Assembly (NCBI GenBank): GCA_963555705.1
Contig: OY743188.1
Coordinates: forward strand, 27,177,383 to 27,241,382
Direction of reading: 5' to 3'
Origin: Ligustrum vulgare
Taxonomy: Eukaryota > Streptophyta > Magnoliopsida > Lamiales > Oleaceae
Length of the DNA: 64,000 nucleotides
The translations under genes were made by a program, and so were the position numbers. This document shows positions 9,911-21,831 of this stretch, piece after piece; positions within the stretch are counted from its first letter, which is position 1; every line of letters begins with the position of its first letter. A model generated the notes under the pieces. The model made no database searches and was not told where the DNA came from. It saw only the letters and a program-made list of their open reading frames with translations.

Positions 9911-9920
9911 AATAGTCTTT
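9911..9920 (+). promoter_or_regulatory. TATA box of the LTR-like remnant
   Basis: CTATAAATAG, 50-70 bp downstream of a cluster of GGTCGAC phrases and followed by a TC-rich start region. A consensus plant TATA box, probably inactive now. Confidence 0.45.
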
Positions 9921-10433
9921 TCTCTTGCATTCAATTTCAACCAACTAAAAAGAGCATTTAAGAGAGAGATTGATTGAGAAAATTATTGAGTCTACATTGT
10001 ATTAAATTCTATTTCATTAATTACAAAAGGAATCTCTTGATCTATTACTTCATCTATTCCATCAAAGATTCCAAGTTGGTAAGAAAACTTTCAAGTTTTA
10101 TTATTATCATTTCTTATTTAAAAAAAGTTATTATTTACCAAACACTTTTATTAAAGTGCAAATCTCTATTTATACTTAAGTTGTATTACTTGTTAAGAGA
10201 GATTATTTGTTTGAAAGTTTTGATTCAAAGATCCTACATATTTCATATTTTATTTATCAAAGTCTTTTAAACAAAACACTTGAGCAAAATTCATTGCCAT
10301 CTATCGAAGTGTTACCCAAAACTCTTTACATATTTGATTCGATTATATCATTTGTTTAAGAGAGTTTTCCTCAATTGTAAACTTATTATTTGTTATTTTA
10401 CGATTTCGAGAGCTCTATGAAAACTCGATTGTT

Positions 10434-10556
10434 GTTAAGGATAAATGTTCCTTATTGTAAGTCACTTAAGGATAAGTGCTCCTTATTGTAAGTTACTTAA
10501 GGATATGTACTACTTATTGTAAGACACATAAGGATTTGGTACTCTTTGTTGTAAGT
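10434..10556 (+). repeat. Four degenerate tandem units of about 32-35 bp
   Basis: TAAGGATAARTGYTCCTTATTGTAAGTYACT is repeated, starting near 10438, 10468, 10498 and 10529. It lies in the LTR-like region, upstream of the conserved TAGTGGATTTGA block. Confidence 0.75.
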
Positions 10557-10910
10557 TAGCATTATAGTGGATTTGATCTTACTAGTGATGGAGAGCTTGG
10601 TAACAGAGGATGTAGATCAAGTTTTTTTTATTGAACCTCCTTAAATATCGTTTGCATCCTCTTATTAATTTTACTTACTTACATTACACTTACTCTTTTC
10701 TATCATTCTATATTGTGCAATACTATCTCTAAGTGTTATACTTGATTTATCAATTAAGTTTATCTTTATATCACTCTACATTGATAGTGAAGTTACTGCA
10801 TCTCTTCCAATACTAAGCATTTATACTTGTACCTATTATTTTTATGTTTGAGATTATTTAATGAAAAAGCTTTATAAATCAATTCTTGATTAATTATTCT
10901 TGAGCTAACA

Positions 10911-11465
10911 AAAGCTTCCGAAAAGATTTGAACACATGACCCTTCAAATAATGACAAAAATTTTGGGCTTCAAAATATAATGAGCCTGAGGCAATGGCCT
11001 CACGGACTTCTCCTTAGCTCTGACCCAACCACTTTGATTGTGGCCATTTCAATGAATGTAGAACAAATTCTATTATGAGTAGTGGGTTTGAATTTATGGC
11101 GTCAAATTATGGTAAGAATCCTGAACCGATGTCGGTAGTACCTCCAAAGCCTTATCCAATTGAAGATATTGCTTATGATGTTTGTCAATCCGTATAGCTA
11201 GTAGAAGATTGCAATAACGACAAGGTCAAGATATTAGCACAACCCAAAGTTGACTAGATTGACGTTGAACGGATGTTTTAAAAAATTGAAGTGATAAAGA
11301 CCAGTATCTCCATGTAGGCAATAGAAAAGAGATTCAAATTCAAGGTCAGGTGCATAGGTTAGACATGAGAGAATATGTTCTTTATTGTTTTATTCATAAA
11401 CGTGTGTGGTGTTTCAAGGCACATTTACTATATCGTAATTGGAAGTAGTGGATACGAATGTCATT
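10911..11465. other. Unassigned sequence
   Basis: From 11075 to 11270 the composition looks less random (for example GAACCGATGTCGGTAGTACC), but open frames are short and I recognise no family. Possibly an old element fragment. Confidence 0.3.
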
Positions 11466-12331
11466 AATATTACAAATCCATTAATCCATGACTTTTATTT
11501 TCATATATTACATGAAAAAATATTTTACAACTTTAATTCACGTTCACCTTTCTTTTATTTGGGTTTCTACTCAAATTTCATAGTTTACAATATATATGTT
11601 ATGAATGTTATAACCGCATGACATTCTTCCAAAAGGTTACAATCTCATTCATTTGTGACTTTCATTTTTGTAGGTTACATGAAAAAATATTTTACAAATT
11701 TTCATTTGTACCTTAAATCCTTATAGCATCCTTCCGACATAGAATAAATCAAAGCGTTTTTCAACTGTACTCTTAGCCCTTTTTGATGATCAAATATTTA
11801 ATAGATTTTATGAAATGTTAATGAAATTAATTTGTGGTTGAAAAGTGTTGGATACCATGAAATATATTTCATATATATAATTAAAATTAATTGTTGACTA
11901 TAATTTAAATTTAAATCTAGATTTGCTAGTCACTTACCTTTAACTAAAATTTCTCGTTTTTCATTTTAGTATAATTTAATCATATAAATATTTTCTTTTT
12001 GTTTCAATGACGTCAGTCCAGCTACGTACCTCGAAAATCTTGATTTTTATTTAATTAAGGTTTAACATCATTTTTATTAACACTTTGTGAGCTCAATAAC
12101 TTTACCTAATTTTTATCCCTTCATTAGAATTTACATCTTATAATCTACAAATATCCAATTATAGCTCATAAATAAACAGCCATATATAAGCAAGAAATCT
12201 CCTTGAAGTACAATATGTCATTACATATATCTCTCACGATCAATATATTAAGATCAAACTTCCCTAAATATTTCTGAAAATCATAAGACATTTGTTGTAT
12301 AATTTTTGAAAAATATCATAGTATAATACAC
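11466..12331. repeat. Dispersed repeat D, copy 1
   Basis: Nearly identical to 30569-31502, starting at ATATTACAAATCCATTAATC in both and running to the border of a family-F MITE. Copy 2 has about 70 extra bases at 31303-31376. A partial relative lies at 21000-21420. No coding capacity and no clear terminal repeats, so the element class is unknown. Confidence 0.8.
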
Positions 12332-12495
12332 GAAAATCCTATGGAACCAGGTGATGAGATGACTGTCTAGTCAGCAAAATTAGAGTTTTTAAAATCAAAA
12401 TTGGACCCCACAAATTAAGTCTAATTCGTAGCTGACTAGACAACCATCTCTCTCAGGTACCTGGTTCCATAAGTTCCTGGTTCCACAGAATTTTC
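12332..12495. mobile_element. Short MITE, family F, copy 2
   Basis: Ends GAAAATCCTATGGAACCAGG and, from the right on the other strand, GAAAATTCTGTGGAACCAGG. Flanks are AGTATAATACA (12320-12330) and AGTATGATACA (12496-12506), possibly a target duplication of 9-11 bp with one mismatch, which would fit a Mutator-type MITE. Confidence 0.7.
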
Positions 12496-13185
12496 AGTAT
12501 GATACATACATATTAAAATAATATGATACTTTTTAAATCTAACTTCTCACAAAAGCAAAAGAAACACATAGAAATACTACAACTATGGCAAATAGGGGCT
12601 TAGCCTAGACCAGAATTGATCGTAATTCCCTCTGAACTTTTTGGGCTATGCCCCTGCCATGGTTTGCAAATTGCGGTCGAAACCCGATTCATTATCATTT
12701 TTTTCCCACTCTTTTGATCTTTCTTGATCCGTTTTGACTCATTTTTAAAGCATATACAACTCTCAAAATTCTTTGATCACTATAATTTAGGTCATAAAAA
12801 GAGTTTATGCTATAGGAAAATCGAGAGAAAATTAGAGAGAATTGGGAGGAAAATCAAGAAAAAAACAAAGAACACTATGATTTTTAAGATTTGGATTAGG
12901 AGAACAATATTTTTGGCAAGATTGTCAATTTCTTCTTGTTTTTCCTTCAACCTCAGTAAAATATTCTATTCTTTTCTTATACTTTTGTCTTCCCATGTGT
13001 AATATTTCATTTAGTTGTTTTGTCTTTGACCACGCTATTTGTACATCCGGATGACACCCCCTATTAATGAAGGCTATCACACACACTCATGTAAGGAGAT
13101 ATCATTCATGATATTAACCACGAATGTACAAATAATATGGTGCAAAGTCTTTTATGTTCATTTGATCCCTTCTTATTCTTTTCTT
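12496..13185. other. Unassigned AT-rich DNA
   Basis: Only short open frames, rich in Lys, Arg and Phe as expected from base composition. No supported feature. Confidence 0.35.
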
Positions 13186-14930
13186 CTTGCCTTCTTAGGC
13201 TTTAGAAAAGAGAAGGAATAAACAAAGACACAATCACAAAAAAAGAAAATTCAAAGCAAGTTACAAATGAGCCTTACATACTTAACCCTCTGTTTGGAAA
13301 ATGTTCCGAAAGTTACAAAATTACTTCTCAATCACACATTTTACCTTGAAAATAACACATTCTTTGTTAGATAAATAAATTGTTTCTAATGTAATTACTA
13401 AAATAATTAATTTGCACAAATTCTAGCAAAATTGTTTTATATTTAAATATATTAATCCAATTTTGTCATTTCCAGTGTAACACATTTATATGGAATATCA
13501 CATTTATTTATATTTATATTTAAATATATTAATGCAAAATTTTCATTTTCAATGTAACACTTGTACAATAACTATTAAAATTTAACAAGCAATATAACTA
13601 ATTCAAATTATAATAGCTTCTTTGAATAGCAAAAGCCAATTTATATATTTAAATAATAAATTATTGTTAATTTCAATAATCTTTGAACTCCAAAGAAAAT
13701 ACAAATTTAGTAATTTATTTAATGGTATATCATATTTGATGTAATAACATGGATACAATAATGTGGAAAATATCAATGTGTCTCACAAATCACAATTTCT
13801 ACATTTGTCTTCCATATTTAATTTTTTCTAAATTTCTTTCAAAAATATCAATCGCAATAATTATAAATGACTGCTTAATCTTAACTAACAAATATTTTTA
13901 TTTAACCAAAAAAAATTATATTTTAACTTATAAAATCAAGTAATGTAAAATAATGATTATATAAATCTAACAATTATCATGATATGACAACGGGCATTAT
14001 TGGAGATAAAAAAAATTATACTGAAAATCTGAAATCATATAACTTTTACACAACTATTAAAATTAAGAATGATTTAAAAAAAATATTATTCATTCTTAAC
14101 CATAATATTCACAAGTTCTACATCTGCCTCTCGTTTTTAAAATTTTCTCCAAATCTATTTCAAAAACATCAATCACAATAATTATAAATGTGCATATGTT
14201 TAATCTTAACCCAACAAATATTTGTACTTGTCCAATAAAGTAATACGTTTATTTATAAAATGAAGTAGTTAAAATAATACTCACGCAAATCTTGCAATTA
14301 TTATGATATGACAATCGGACAACGTTACACTGAAAATTTTAGACCGTATAATCTTTAGAAAATTATTAAAGTTAATCTTATATTTGTTTTGGTAAAAAAA
14401 TATATAAGTTTTCTAATATTAATTAAGATTTAAGGATCTCATTTTCAAGATTGATATGGAAGATAATTAATGCACATTGAAATAAAAAAAAATCATATTT
14501 TCAAAGTTTTGTAATCATTGTAAAAATTAATTTTTCAATGTGTTTTAATTTAACTATCCAAATGCATTTATTTATACGAATTTTAATTAGTTTTAACGCA
14601 TTCTATTTCCAATAAGTATAGAAATTATAAACAAACGATATAAATGCATCAACTCATTTTTTGAAGGTGCTTTAGGTGGAAAAACTTTTTAATATATGAT
14701 ATAGATATAGATTGGTATAGTTCTCTTCTAGTGCCCAACCATAAGAGGTGCCCTTGAAGGGTACCATATTATTTTTCTAGATTGGTATACCAAACAGAAC
14801 TTAAACTGTTTTTCTCCCTTTTTCCTTTTTGGGATTTGAGTTTTTTTATTTCCTTCTTGTTTTTTATTTTTTTATTTTTTTGGTTTGGGGAACATATTAA
14901 AAATGTTATAAAACAATTAGAAACTAAAGG
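13186..14930. repeat. Filled copy of a duplicated locus with a 1.4-kb insertion
   Basis: 13186-13385 matches 15327-15530, and 14789-14930 matches 15533-15662. The second locus has the two parts side by side. So about 13386-14788 is an insertion in this copy, or was lost from the other. Shared landmarks are GGAATAAACAAAGACA, CATACTTAACCCTCTGTTTG, CCAAACAGAACTTAAACTGT and GAGGAACATATTA-like phrases. Confidence 0.7.
13386..14788 (-). mobile_element. Insertion of about 1.4 kb related to Helitron B
   Basis: It carries two of the AAATATATTAATCCAA units found in Helitron B (13440-13560). An internal pair of about 220 bp each repeats at 13785-14000 and 14105-14325 (sharing ATCAATCRCAATAATTATAAAT and ATTATSATGATATGACAA). 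No CTAG end or GC-rich hairpin is evident, so the Helitron call is tentative and the borders are good only to a few bases. Confidence 0.4.
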
Positions 14931-15326
14931 CTCTTATATCCTCGTTGAATTTATTCAACGATCAATAAATTGCAGTCTCACGATAGTCACTAACTTACTG
15001 TCGCTGAAAGTCTTTAGCAACCAACTCATGATGGTAGCTAAAACTTCAATTTTGAGCAACAAAAAATTTATCATGAATTGATCGCTATATATAACAAATC
15101 AAGGTACCGTATTATTTGATTGTACAAGGTTTATCATCAACAACCAAAGAGAAAAATACACAGTTAGTGACCACCTAAAAAATTGGTAGCTAATGCTTAC
15201 ATTTCAGTGTCCAAAGTGTAGTGGTATAACTATACCAATAGAGATCAAAGTTTGGACGATTAATGCATACATCTAACTAACATTCCTTGGTCGCTGAAGG
15301 TACATCTACATGGACCAATATTATTG
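14931..15326. other. Unassigned, with GTCGCTGAA phrases
   Basis: CTGTCGCTGAAAG at about 14998 and GGTCGCTGAAGG at about 15290, plus GGTAGCTAA variants between, recall DNA-transposon subterminal repeats. No ends could be defined. Confidence 0.3.
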
Positions 15327-15662
15327 CCTTCTTAGACTTTAGAAAAGAGAAGGAATAAACAAAGACAATCATAAAAAAGAAAAAAGAAAAAAAATCAAAG
15401 CAAAAGTTACAAATGAGCCTTACATACTTAACCCTCTGTTTGATATATATTACGAAAGTTATGAAATCAGATTTCAACCACACTTTTTACTCTGAAATAA
15501 CACATTCGTTGTTTAATAAATAAAACTTGTTTACCAAACAGAACTTAAACTGTTTTTTTCCCTTTTCCTCATCGATGTTTGAGTTTTCTGATTTCCTTCT
15601 TGTTTTCTTTTTAATTTCTTTGGTTTTGAGGAACATATTACAAATTTATAAAATAGTTAGAA
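15327..15662. repeat. Empty copy of the duplicated locus
   Basis: Joins the sequences that flank the 13386-14788 insertion; the junction is about 15529-15535 (AACTTGTTTACCAAACAG). Confidence 0.7.
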
Positions 15663-16828
15663 AGCGTGATCTTTTGGAAGTCTCGACTCCAGCTGTTTGA
15701 TGGATGAGATAAATGACAATTTTTAATACACATAACAAATGAAATTTTGAGAGAGCTTCCGACTACCTAAAAAAAGCTTTTTTTTTTTTTTTTTTTGGGT
15801 ATTATAAGTCATATCTAGTCTCTATGTCAAACTCAAATTTCAAATTCCCTTTGTACATTTGTCTAGAAAATGATTAAGTTTAAAAATTCAAAACAAAATA
15901 AAAAATTCAGAATTTAATTTACATTAAATAATTAGAAACCAAACCAAGCGTAAAGCCTCCTTTTGGTAAATCGTTTATAAATGATTGCCAATATTTTGTT
16001 GGTCTATTTTCTTTGAAAAGTAAAAAATGATAGACGAGAATCTTTGATCAAACGAAATTGTTGACATTTCAAAATAATTAACCAATGAAATGTTATTACG
16101 TAGCTGTTTATAAATAAAAATTATAAACATTTTTTTTACCAAACAGGGTAATAATTTGAATTAGACAAGAGTAAATGGAACACCATAGAAATTAACACTA
16201 ACTCTGTATTTTCATCTCGTCTTCAACCTAGCAGACAATAATTTGAAGGCTATTTTGGTAAACATGAACATAATACCTTATAAATACCAGGATGGACTAT
16301 TCATTTATTATTTTATTCAAACGAGGTGTGTGTGTGTGTGTGTGTGTTGATCTCAAAATTCGATTGACATGTCTGAACACCTTCCCTCTATATAGGTATC
16401 ACCTGCACAATAAAATACATTATTAGGAGGCAAAGGTTATCAATCTAGAAAAACGTATGATGATCGTTTATACTGTGACGATCAAGTCAATAGTCAAACT
16501 AGAGACTTCAAGAAGTGGGAGAGGGGATTTGACTAGGATTATAATGTGTTGGGAATTAAGTCAAATTCCCTTTAATTCATTCATGTGGTCTTTTTGTTGT
16601 TCAAACAAAAATAGCAAACATAGAAAATATAAAGATGTGGCAAAAAATTTACAAACCGTCAAAATTTCTCACTCTATGAAAAACTTTTATAATCATAATT
16701 AATTACAATCACTAATCCTTTTAAGTATTGTGGAAAAAATATCCAACTTTTATTATATCTATCAATCTATCAATTTTTACTTCTTTATACAACCTACAAA
16801 TAACAAGAAAAAAACAAAAATATTAGAT
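15663..16828. other. Unassigned AT-rich DNA
   Basis: Includes a T run near 15779-15796. The open frame near 16457-16702 has no recognised domain and is probably chance. Confidence 0.4.
16326..16347 (+). repeat. (GT)11 microsatellite
   Basis: Uninterrupted GT dinucleotides. Confidence 0.97.
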
Positions 16829-18480
16829 TGCCCCTAAGATATCGACATGCATATTTTGCTTCTGCACAGATTGAGAGTGAACCATTTGAGTTTGAATCTG
16901 CAACATATGATGAAGCCATTACCTGCACAGACTTAGCAAGACAGCTTGCAGCTATGCACGAAGAAATGAGTTCTTTAAATAAGAACCAAACTTAGAAACT
17001 TATTAAGAAGCCCGCAGACTGTAAACTAATTGGGTGTAATGTATTACAAAATAAAAGATGGTAATGGGAAATCTGAAACTAGGAGATATAAAGTTAGACT
17101 TGTGGCTAAGGGATTCAATCAAAGGGAAGGAATAGACTATAATGAAGTCTTTTCTCCTGTTGTAGAATACACTTCAATCAGAATTTTACTTGCTCTTGTT
17201 GCTCAGTTTGATTTAGATTTAGAACAACTTGATGTCAAGAATACATTTTTGTATGGTTTTTTGGATGAAACTATATACATGTCTCAGCCTGAAGGTTTTG
17301 AAAGTAAGAACAAAAAGGAGTATGTTTGCCTCTTGAATAAATCACTATATGGATTAAAACAAGCACCTAAGTAATGGTACAAAAGATTTGATTACATACA
17401 AGGTTTAGGCTTTAGGAAATCTGAATATGATTCTTGTTTTTATTTTAAAACTTACAACTCTGAAATGTTCTTTTTACTTCTCTATGTTGACGACATGCTT
17501 TTAGCTGGACATAACTCTGTCACTTTGAACAATATTAAATTGAAATTGAAGTCAGAATTTGAAATGAAAGAGTTAGGCCGAGCTAAGAAAATTTTAGGTA
17601 TGGAAATTAGAAGAGACAGAGACAATGGAAAACTGTTTTTAACTCAAGAATCTTATATTTTTAAAGTAGTGAAAATTTTTTCTTTGCATGATGTTAAACC
17701 TGTTAGTCTTCCTTTATCTGACTATGTGAAATTATCTATTGAACATTCCCATAAATATGACTCTAAAATGAAAAGGACGCAAAATGTGCCTTATTTTAAT
17801 GATGTGGGTTCTATTATGTATATTATGGTATATACCAGACCAGACATAGCATATGCAGTAAGTGTACTTAGCAGGTTTATGAGCAACCCAGGTGAACTAC
17901 ATTGGGAAGCAATGAAGGTGCTCAAGTAACTAAAGGGTACTGAACACTTTGGTCTAATGTTTAAATCTGATAAAAATGGTGTGCTTTAAAAGGTTTTTTA
18001 GACTCTGGTTTTGCTGGAAAATGTGATAATAGGAAGTTTACAACTGCATATTTTTATATTATTAATTCTACTTGTATTAGCTAGAAGTATCAACTTCAAA
18101 AACTTGTTGCATTATCTTTTACTGAAGCAGAATACATTACTGCTATAGAGGTAGTGAAAGAAGGACTTTGGCTGAAAGATATTTTTAAACGAATTAGGTT
18201 TTATAGAAAACTAGGTGGAGCTCTGTTCTGACAATCAAAGTGTCATATTTTAAAGCAAAAAATCCAACTTTTCATGACAGAACCAAACATATAGATGTTA
18301 AGTTCCATTTTATTAGAAATATAGTAGATAATGGTGATATTAAACTCGTTAAGATTCCTTCCAAAATAAACCTAGCTGATGCAGGTACAAATGTTATTCC
18401 ACTTTCAAAATTTCAGTACTCTTTGAGATTAATAAATCTTGAATTGTTCTAAACTTCCTATTTTATTTTTTGCAGGTACA
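16829..18480 (+). pseudogene. Ty1/copia pol fragment: reverse transcriptase and RNase H
   Basis: Starts in the linker before RT (RYRHAYFASAQIESEP). The RT follows: RRYKVRLVAKGFNQREGIDY, VFSPVVEYTSIRILLAL, LDVKNTFLYGFLDETIYM, NKSLYGLKQAPK, then LLLYVDDMLLAGH with the catalytic YVDD at about 17484-17495. TRPDIAYAVSVLSRFM and the RNase H segments ALSFTEAEYITAIEVV and TKHIDVKFHFIRNIV come later. Stops or frame changes occur at about 17025, 17372, 17926 and 18080-18240. Gag, protease and integrase are absent, so the element is 5'-truncated near 16829. It is followed by the polypurine tract and 3' LTR. Confidence 0.88.
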
Positions 18481-18530
18481 CTGAGCAAATGAAGTAATGA
18501 TATTCGAATCCACTACTTCCAATTACAGCA

Positions 18531-18540
18531 AGGTGGAGAT
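18531..18540 (+). other. Polypurine tract of the copia fragment
   Basis: AGGTGGAGAT directly abutting the TGTTAG start of the 3' LTR; primes plus-strand DNA synthesis in LTR retrotransposons. Confidence 0.8.
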
Positions 18541-19501
18541 TGTTAGAATTGGGCCTGAATTCATGGTGCTACAATTGGAAGGATCCTTGCCCAATATTAA
18601 CTGGGCCTTGCCCGACCCAACATCAGTCCATGTAGAGGAAGCCTCTGGAAACTGAAGAAGTGTGTTTCTTATAACGCACTCTCACTTGGTGCAATATGGA
18701 TCGTTGATTTGATCAACTTTGCACCGTCGGATTACCTGAATGCTGAGATTTTGGACTTATCCAGATTGAGTGACTTTTGTGGATTCATTCTAAAGATCTT
18801 CTTTGCCCTCTCTTTCCCTCTCTAAGGCGATTCTGGCTTTTTTTATTTTTCTTCTTCTTCGTTCTCTGATTTCATTCAGATTTGAGAGAGTTGTTGGTTT
18901 CTTGTGTGAAACAATTTGGAGGATCACCAATTGATAGTGACAACTCTAGTTTTGTGTATAGTTTCTTTGGAAACGTGTGATTTAGGGTTGTGTATTATGA
19001 ATCTTTGGTGTTCATCTGAATTTGTAAATTTGAGCCTCTGAATTGGGGGCATTTCTAGTGGATTCAAGCAATGTCCATTTGTGGATGCTCAAAGGGGACG
19101 TAGGTGTTTGCACCGAACCTCCGAGGCTTAGGCCGAAAAATATTATGTTGATCATTTTCTTTAATTTTGTCCTTTTACCTTTTGCAAGTTATTTAAATTT
19201 ATCAATAGCTATGGGACCAATGGCGGGATCAGAGCCACGAAAATCTTTTAAATCATTTCAAAATTCATAGATCTGGTTCTTTAAACTGAAAATCTTTGAC
19301 AAAATCTAACAGATCTTTATTTTTCATAAAAGATTATTTGATAAACATTTGTCATACACTACCTTGATTTATTTGAATTATGGAAATACAAACATAGCAT
19401 AGTAGAATAAATTCAAAAGCATCAAACCTCTGTTGTTTGGAATAGTCGAAACACGTCTCAACTAAAACTTGAAGAACGGAATTTGGCACACAATCCTAAC
19501 A
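18541..19501 (+). mobile_element. Copia 3' LTR (961 bp)
   Basis: Begins TGTTAGAATTGGGCC and ends AATCCTAACA; TGTTAG/CTAACA are terminal inverted repeats. It contains a GTGGATTCAAGCAATG...GGGACGTAGG block common in plant copia LTRs. The matching 5' LTR is missing from the window. It ends 24 bp from the stop codon of the DUF247 pseudogene on the opposite strand. Confidence 0.8.
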
Positions 19502-19525
19502 CTTGGGATTCATTGTGTAATAGGT

Positions 19526-20912
19526 CTAAAGAAAAGTTAAGATAAGAAGAGCAGTGGCAGTGAGTAAGGCAATAGAAGTCCACGGATCGTGGAAATAAAT
19601 GTGAATTAGTTTAGCAATCCATGTTTTTGCCTTGCTACTGCAATGATCCTCAATTCTCTTCTTCACATCTTCTAATTCAAGTTTATATCTGAAAGTATCA
19701 ATCTCTTTGATTTCTCGCAAAACTTGTTCATCACTGTCATAATCACTGAAGAGTATCTTCTTTTCTCGCAGTTCCCTCACAACTTCAGATTTAAGAAGGA
19801 TCGATTTCAAGAAACTAATATAAAATGTTACAGTAAACTTCATTTCTGGATTCTCTAATGATTCTGTATGCAATTCATATGCAATCAAGTGGGTAAACAA
19901 TAGCTTGGACTCATCAGTAAAAAACAAAACCGGGAGTTGAATTTGCCCATAAAATGTGTAGGATTTAAAATCTATATCATACAAACAATGTGAACTAGGT
20001 TTGAAGTGGATACCTTTTGCTTTGAGTTCAGTGACTGAACGAAATTGACGACTGCACATTGAATATAGATCTTGATTTTGATTTTGATATTCTTCCGTAT
20101 TCATCCAAGGACTGAACGAAGATGCCTTTTTCCATTGACATTTTTTAACAGGCTAGGCAGGTTCTGGATTATCCAATTCTTGGACAAGTACTTGATAAAT
20201 TGCATCCAGAATGTGAAGTGGTGGCCTTTTATCTTCTCCAAGAATCCTTGTTATCCTATTCCAGTCAACCTGAAGACCCGACTCCCTTAGGAATTTATGA
20301 AGTAGATCTGGTCCTTCTTTTTTGTTTCCAGATATAAGTTTACTCAAGTGCATAATAACCCAGAGTGGAATTTGATTCTCGAGTAAATACATATCCTAAA
20401 GTACAAAGGGAAATGCACTCAATCCAAGTTTTTTTTTGTAAGTAGAATAACTCTGTTGCATCATTCGTCACCCCAATACTCATAATATATACAGCGAAAG
20501 ATGCATCTAGAAGCATCATTTCTGCTAGTGCTCCATCATCATATTCAGCTCTAGAAACTACAACGTAACAATTTCTAATCTGGTCGATTAGTTTAAAGAT
20601 CTGGCATTAGAAGAATTGTTCGTCTTTGCCGCTGCTTGAAACAGACATTGCAAGGACTTCATGCTTGAATTCTTCTGCCATGCCAAGTTGTGGCAAGCCA
20701 TGGTAATAAGGGCCAAAGGAAACTATCTTAGGAGTGAAGTTATCCTCTTCATTGCGTTTCTTCAATTGCTCAATTTGGACCAATTTTTGTATTTGGCGAC
20801 CATCAAAATACTGAATATTCTCTTCATGATCTTCAACTTCTGTAATCGGGTTTCCACATTCAATATCTCTGGTGTTATTTGCTAAAGGGGGTTGGTCTTC
20901 CATTTTATTCAA
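19526..20912 (-). pseudogene. DUF247 family protein, broken copy
   Basis: DUF247 proteins are plant-specific, usually 400-500 residues with one C-terminal membrane segment; most have no known biochemical role, and some act in grass self-incompatibility. From the ATG at 20912 the order fits: an acidic N-terminus; KIVSFGPYYHGLPQLGMAEE (about 20700); the FKLIDQIRNCYVVVSRAEYD block with ALAEMMLLDASF (about 20500-20600); MYLLENQIPLWVI (20350-20392); RSVTELKAKGIHFKPS (about 19995-20045); and a final hydrophobic WTSIALLTATALLILTFL before the stop at 19526. Breaks: an in-frame TAA at about 20607, a frameshift near 20395, and an in-frame TAG at about 20153. The tail after the membrane segment is shorter than usual. 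Pseudogene status is clear. Confidence 0.88.
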
Positions 20913-20999
20913 AAATTGAAATTTCCAATTACTGTATGATTGGTTGATGAAAACTGCACAGCATTTTCGACTCTCTTAACTCAAGTGTTGGGCCATCTT
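20913..20999. other. Upstream flank of the DUF247 pseudogene
   Basis: About 90 bp of AT-rich sequence that would hold the 5' untranslated region. No distinct promoter box could be called before it runs into a dispersed repeat. Confidence 0.3.
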
Positions 21000-21420
21000 T
21001 CCGACATAGAATAAATCAAAGCGTTTTCAGCTTTATTTTTAGCCCCCTGTTTGGTTAAAATCAGTATATTTTATTTACTAAAAATTGATAAAATGTGTTG
21101 TTGAAAGCCAGATATCACATAAAATATGTATTTAAAATTAATGATTGACTTTAATTTAAATTAAATCCTAGATTTTAATCCCTTTCACAAATGGGATTAA
21201 TAATTTAAGTAGTTGCTAGTCACTTACCTTTAACCAAAATTCATTTCATTTTATTATAATTTAATCACATAAATATTTTGTTTTTTTTCAATGACGTCAG
21301 TCCATGCACATTTAAAATCTTTATTTTTATTTAACTAAAAGTTTATAGGATGGGTTAAACATCATTTTTATTAACACTTCGTGAACTCAATAACTTTACC
21401 TAATTTTTATCCATTCATTA
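21000..21420. repeat. Dispersed repeat D, partial diverged relative
   Basis: Shares the order of several phrases with 11730-12140 (CCGACATAGAATAAATCAAAGCG, TGCTAGTCACTTACCTTTAAC, AATGACGTCAGTCCA, AACTCAATAACTTTACCTAA). It lacks the left part and the MITE. Confidence 0.7.
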
Positions 21421-21430
21421 GAATTTACAT

Positions 21431-21500
21431 ATTATATAACTATCTATCTACATCTACATCTACAGATTATATAACTATCTATCTACATCTACATCTATGT
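21431..21500 (+). repeat. Two 35-bp tandem units
   Basis: ATTATATAACTATCTATCTA followed by CATCTACATCTA, starting at 21431 and 21466. Confidence 0.9.
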
Positions 21501-21768
21501 ATCTATATATATATATATTCTATTCTACTAGTGTACACCTTTGCAATTCAAGATCATATATAAAATTCATATGTTAACATATGAAATGAATATTTAATTA
21601 AAAATTTGAAACGATGAAGATAATTAATTACAAAAAATGTACAATTACATATATAATTTTTTTTTCGTGTGTTTACTATTTCCATGAAATTTCTTTAAAT
21701 GTTGTAGCATAAATTGATTTAAAGCATAAAATGGGAAAAGAAATTACATTTAAATAGAATTTATAATA

Positions 21769-21771
<3 letters not shown>

Positions 21772-21828
<57 letters not shown>
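21772..21828. repeat. (TA)n microsatellite
   Basis: About 28 uninterrupted AT/TA units. Confidence 0.97.

Positions 21829-21831
<3 letters not shown>

Larger units (their letters stand above)
9631..10910 (+). mobile_element. LTR-like remnant, probably copia, 5' limit unknown
   Basis: The sequence has a CTATAAATAG promoter box at 9911, GGTCGACC and GGTCGACTG phrases upstream (9765-9860), and a block TATAGTGGATTTGATCTTACT...GATGTAGATCAAG (10564-10622) like the R/U5 region of many plant copia LTRs. It ends GAGCTAACA, a TG...CA-type right end. No primer-binding site follows and no TGTTAG start was found upstream, so it is a truncated or solo LTR. Family assignment is inference. Confidence 0.4.
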
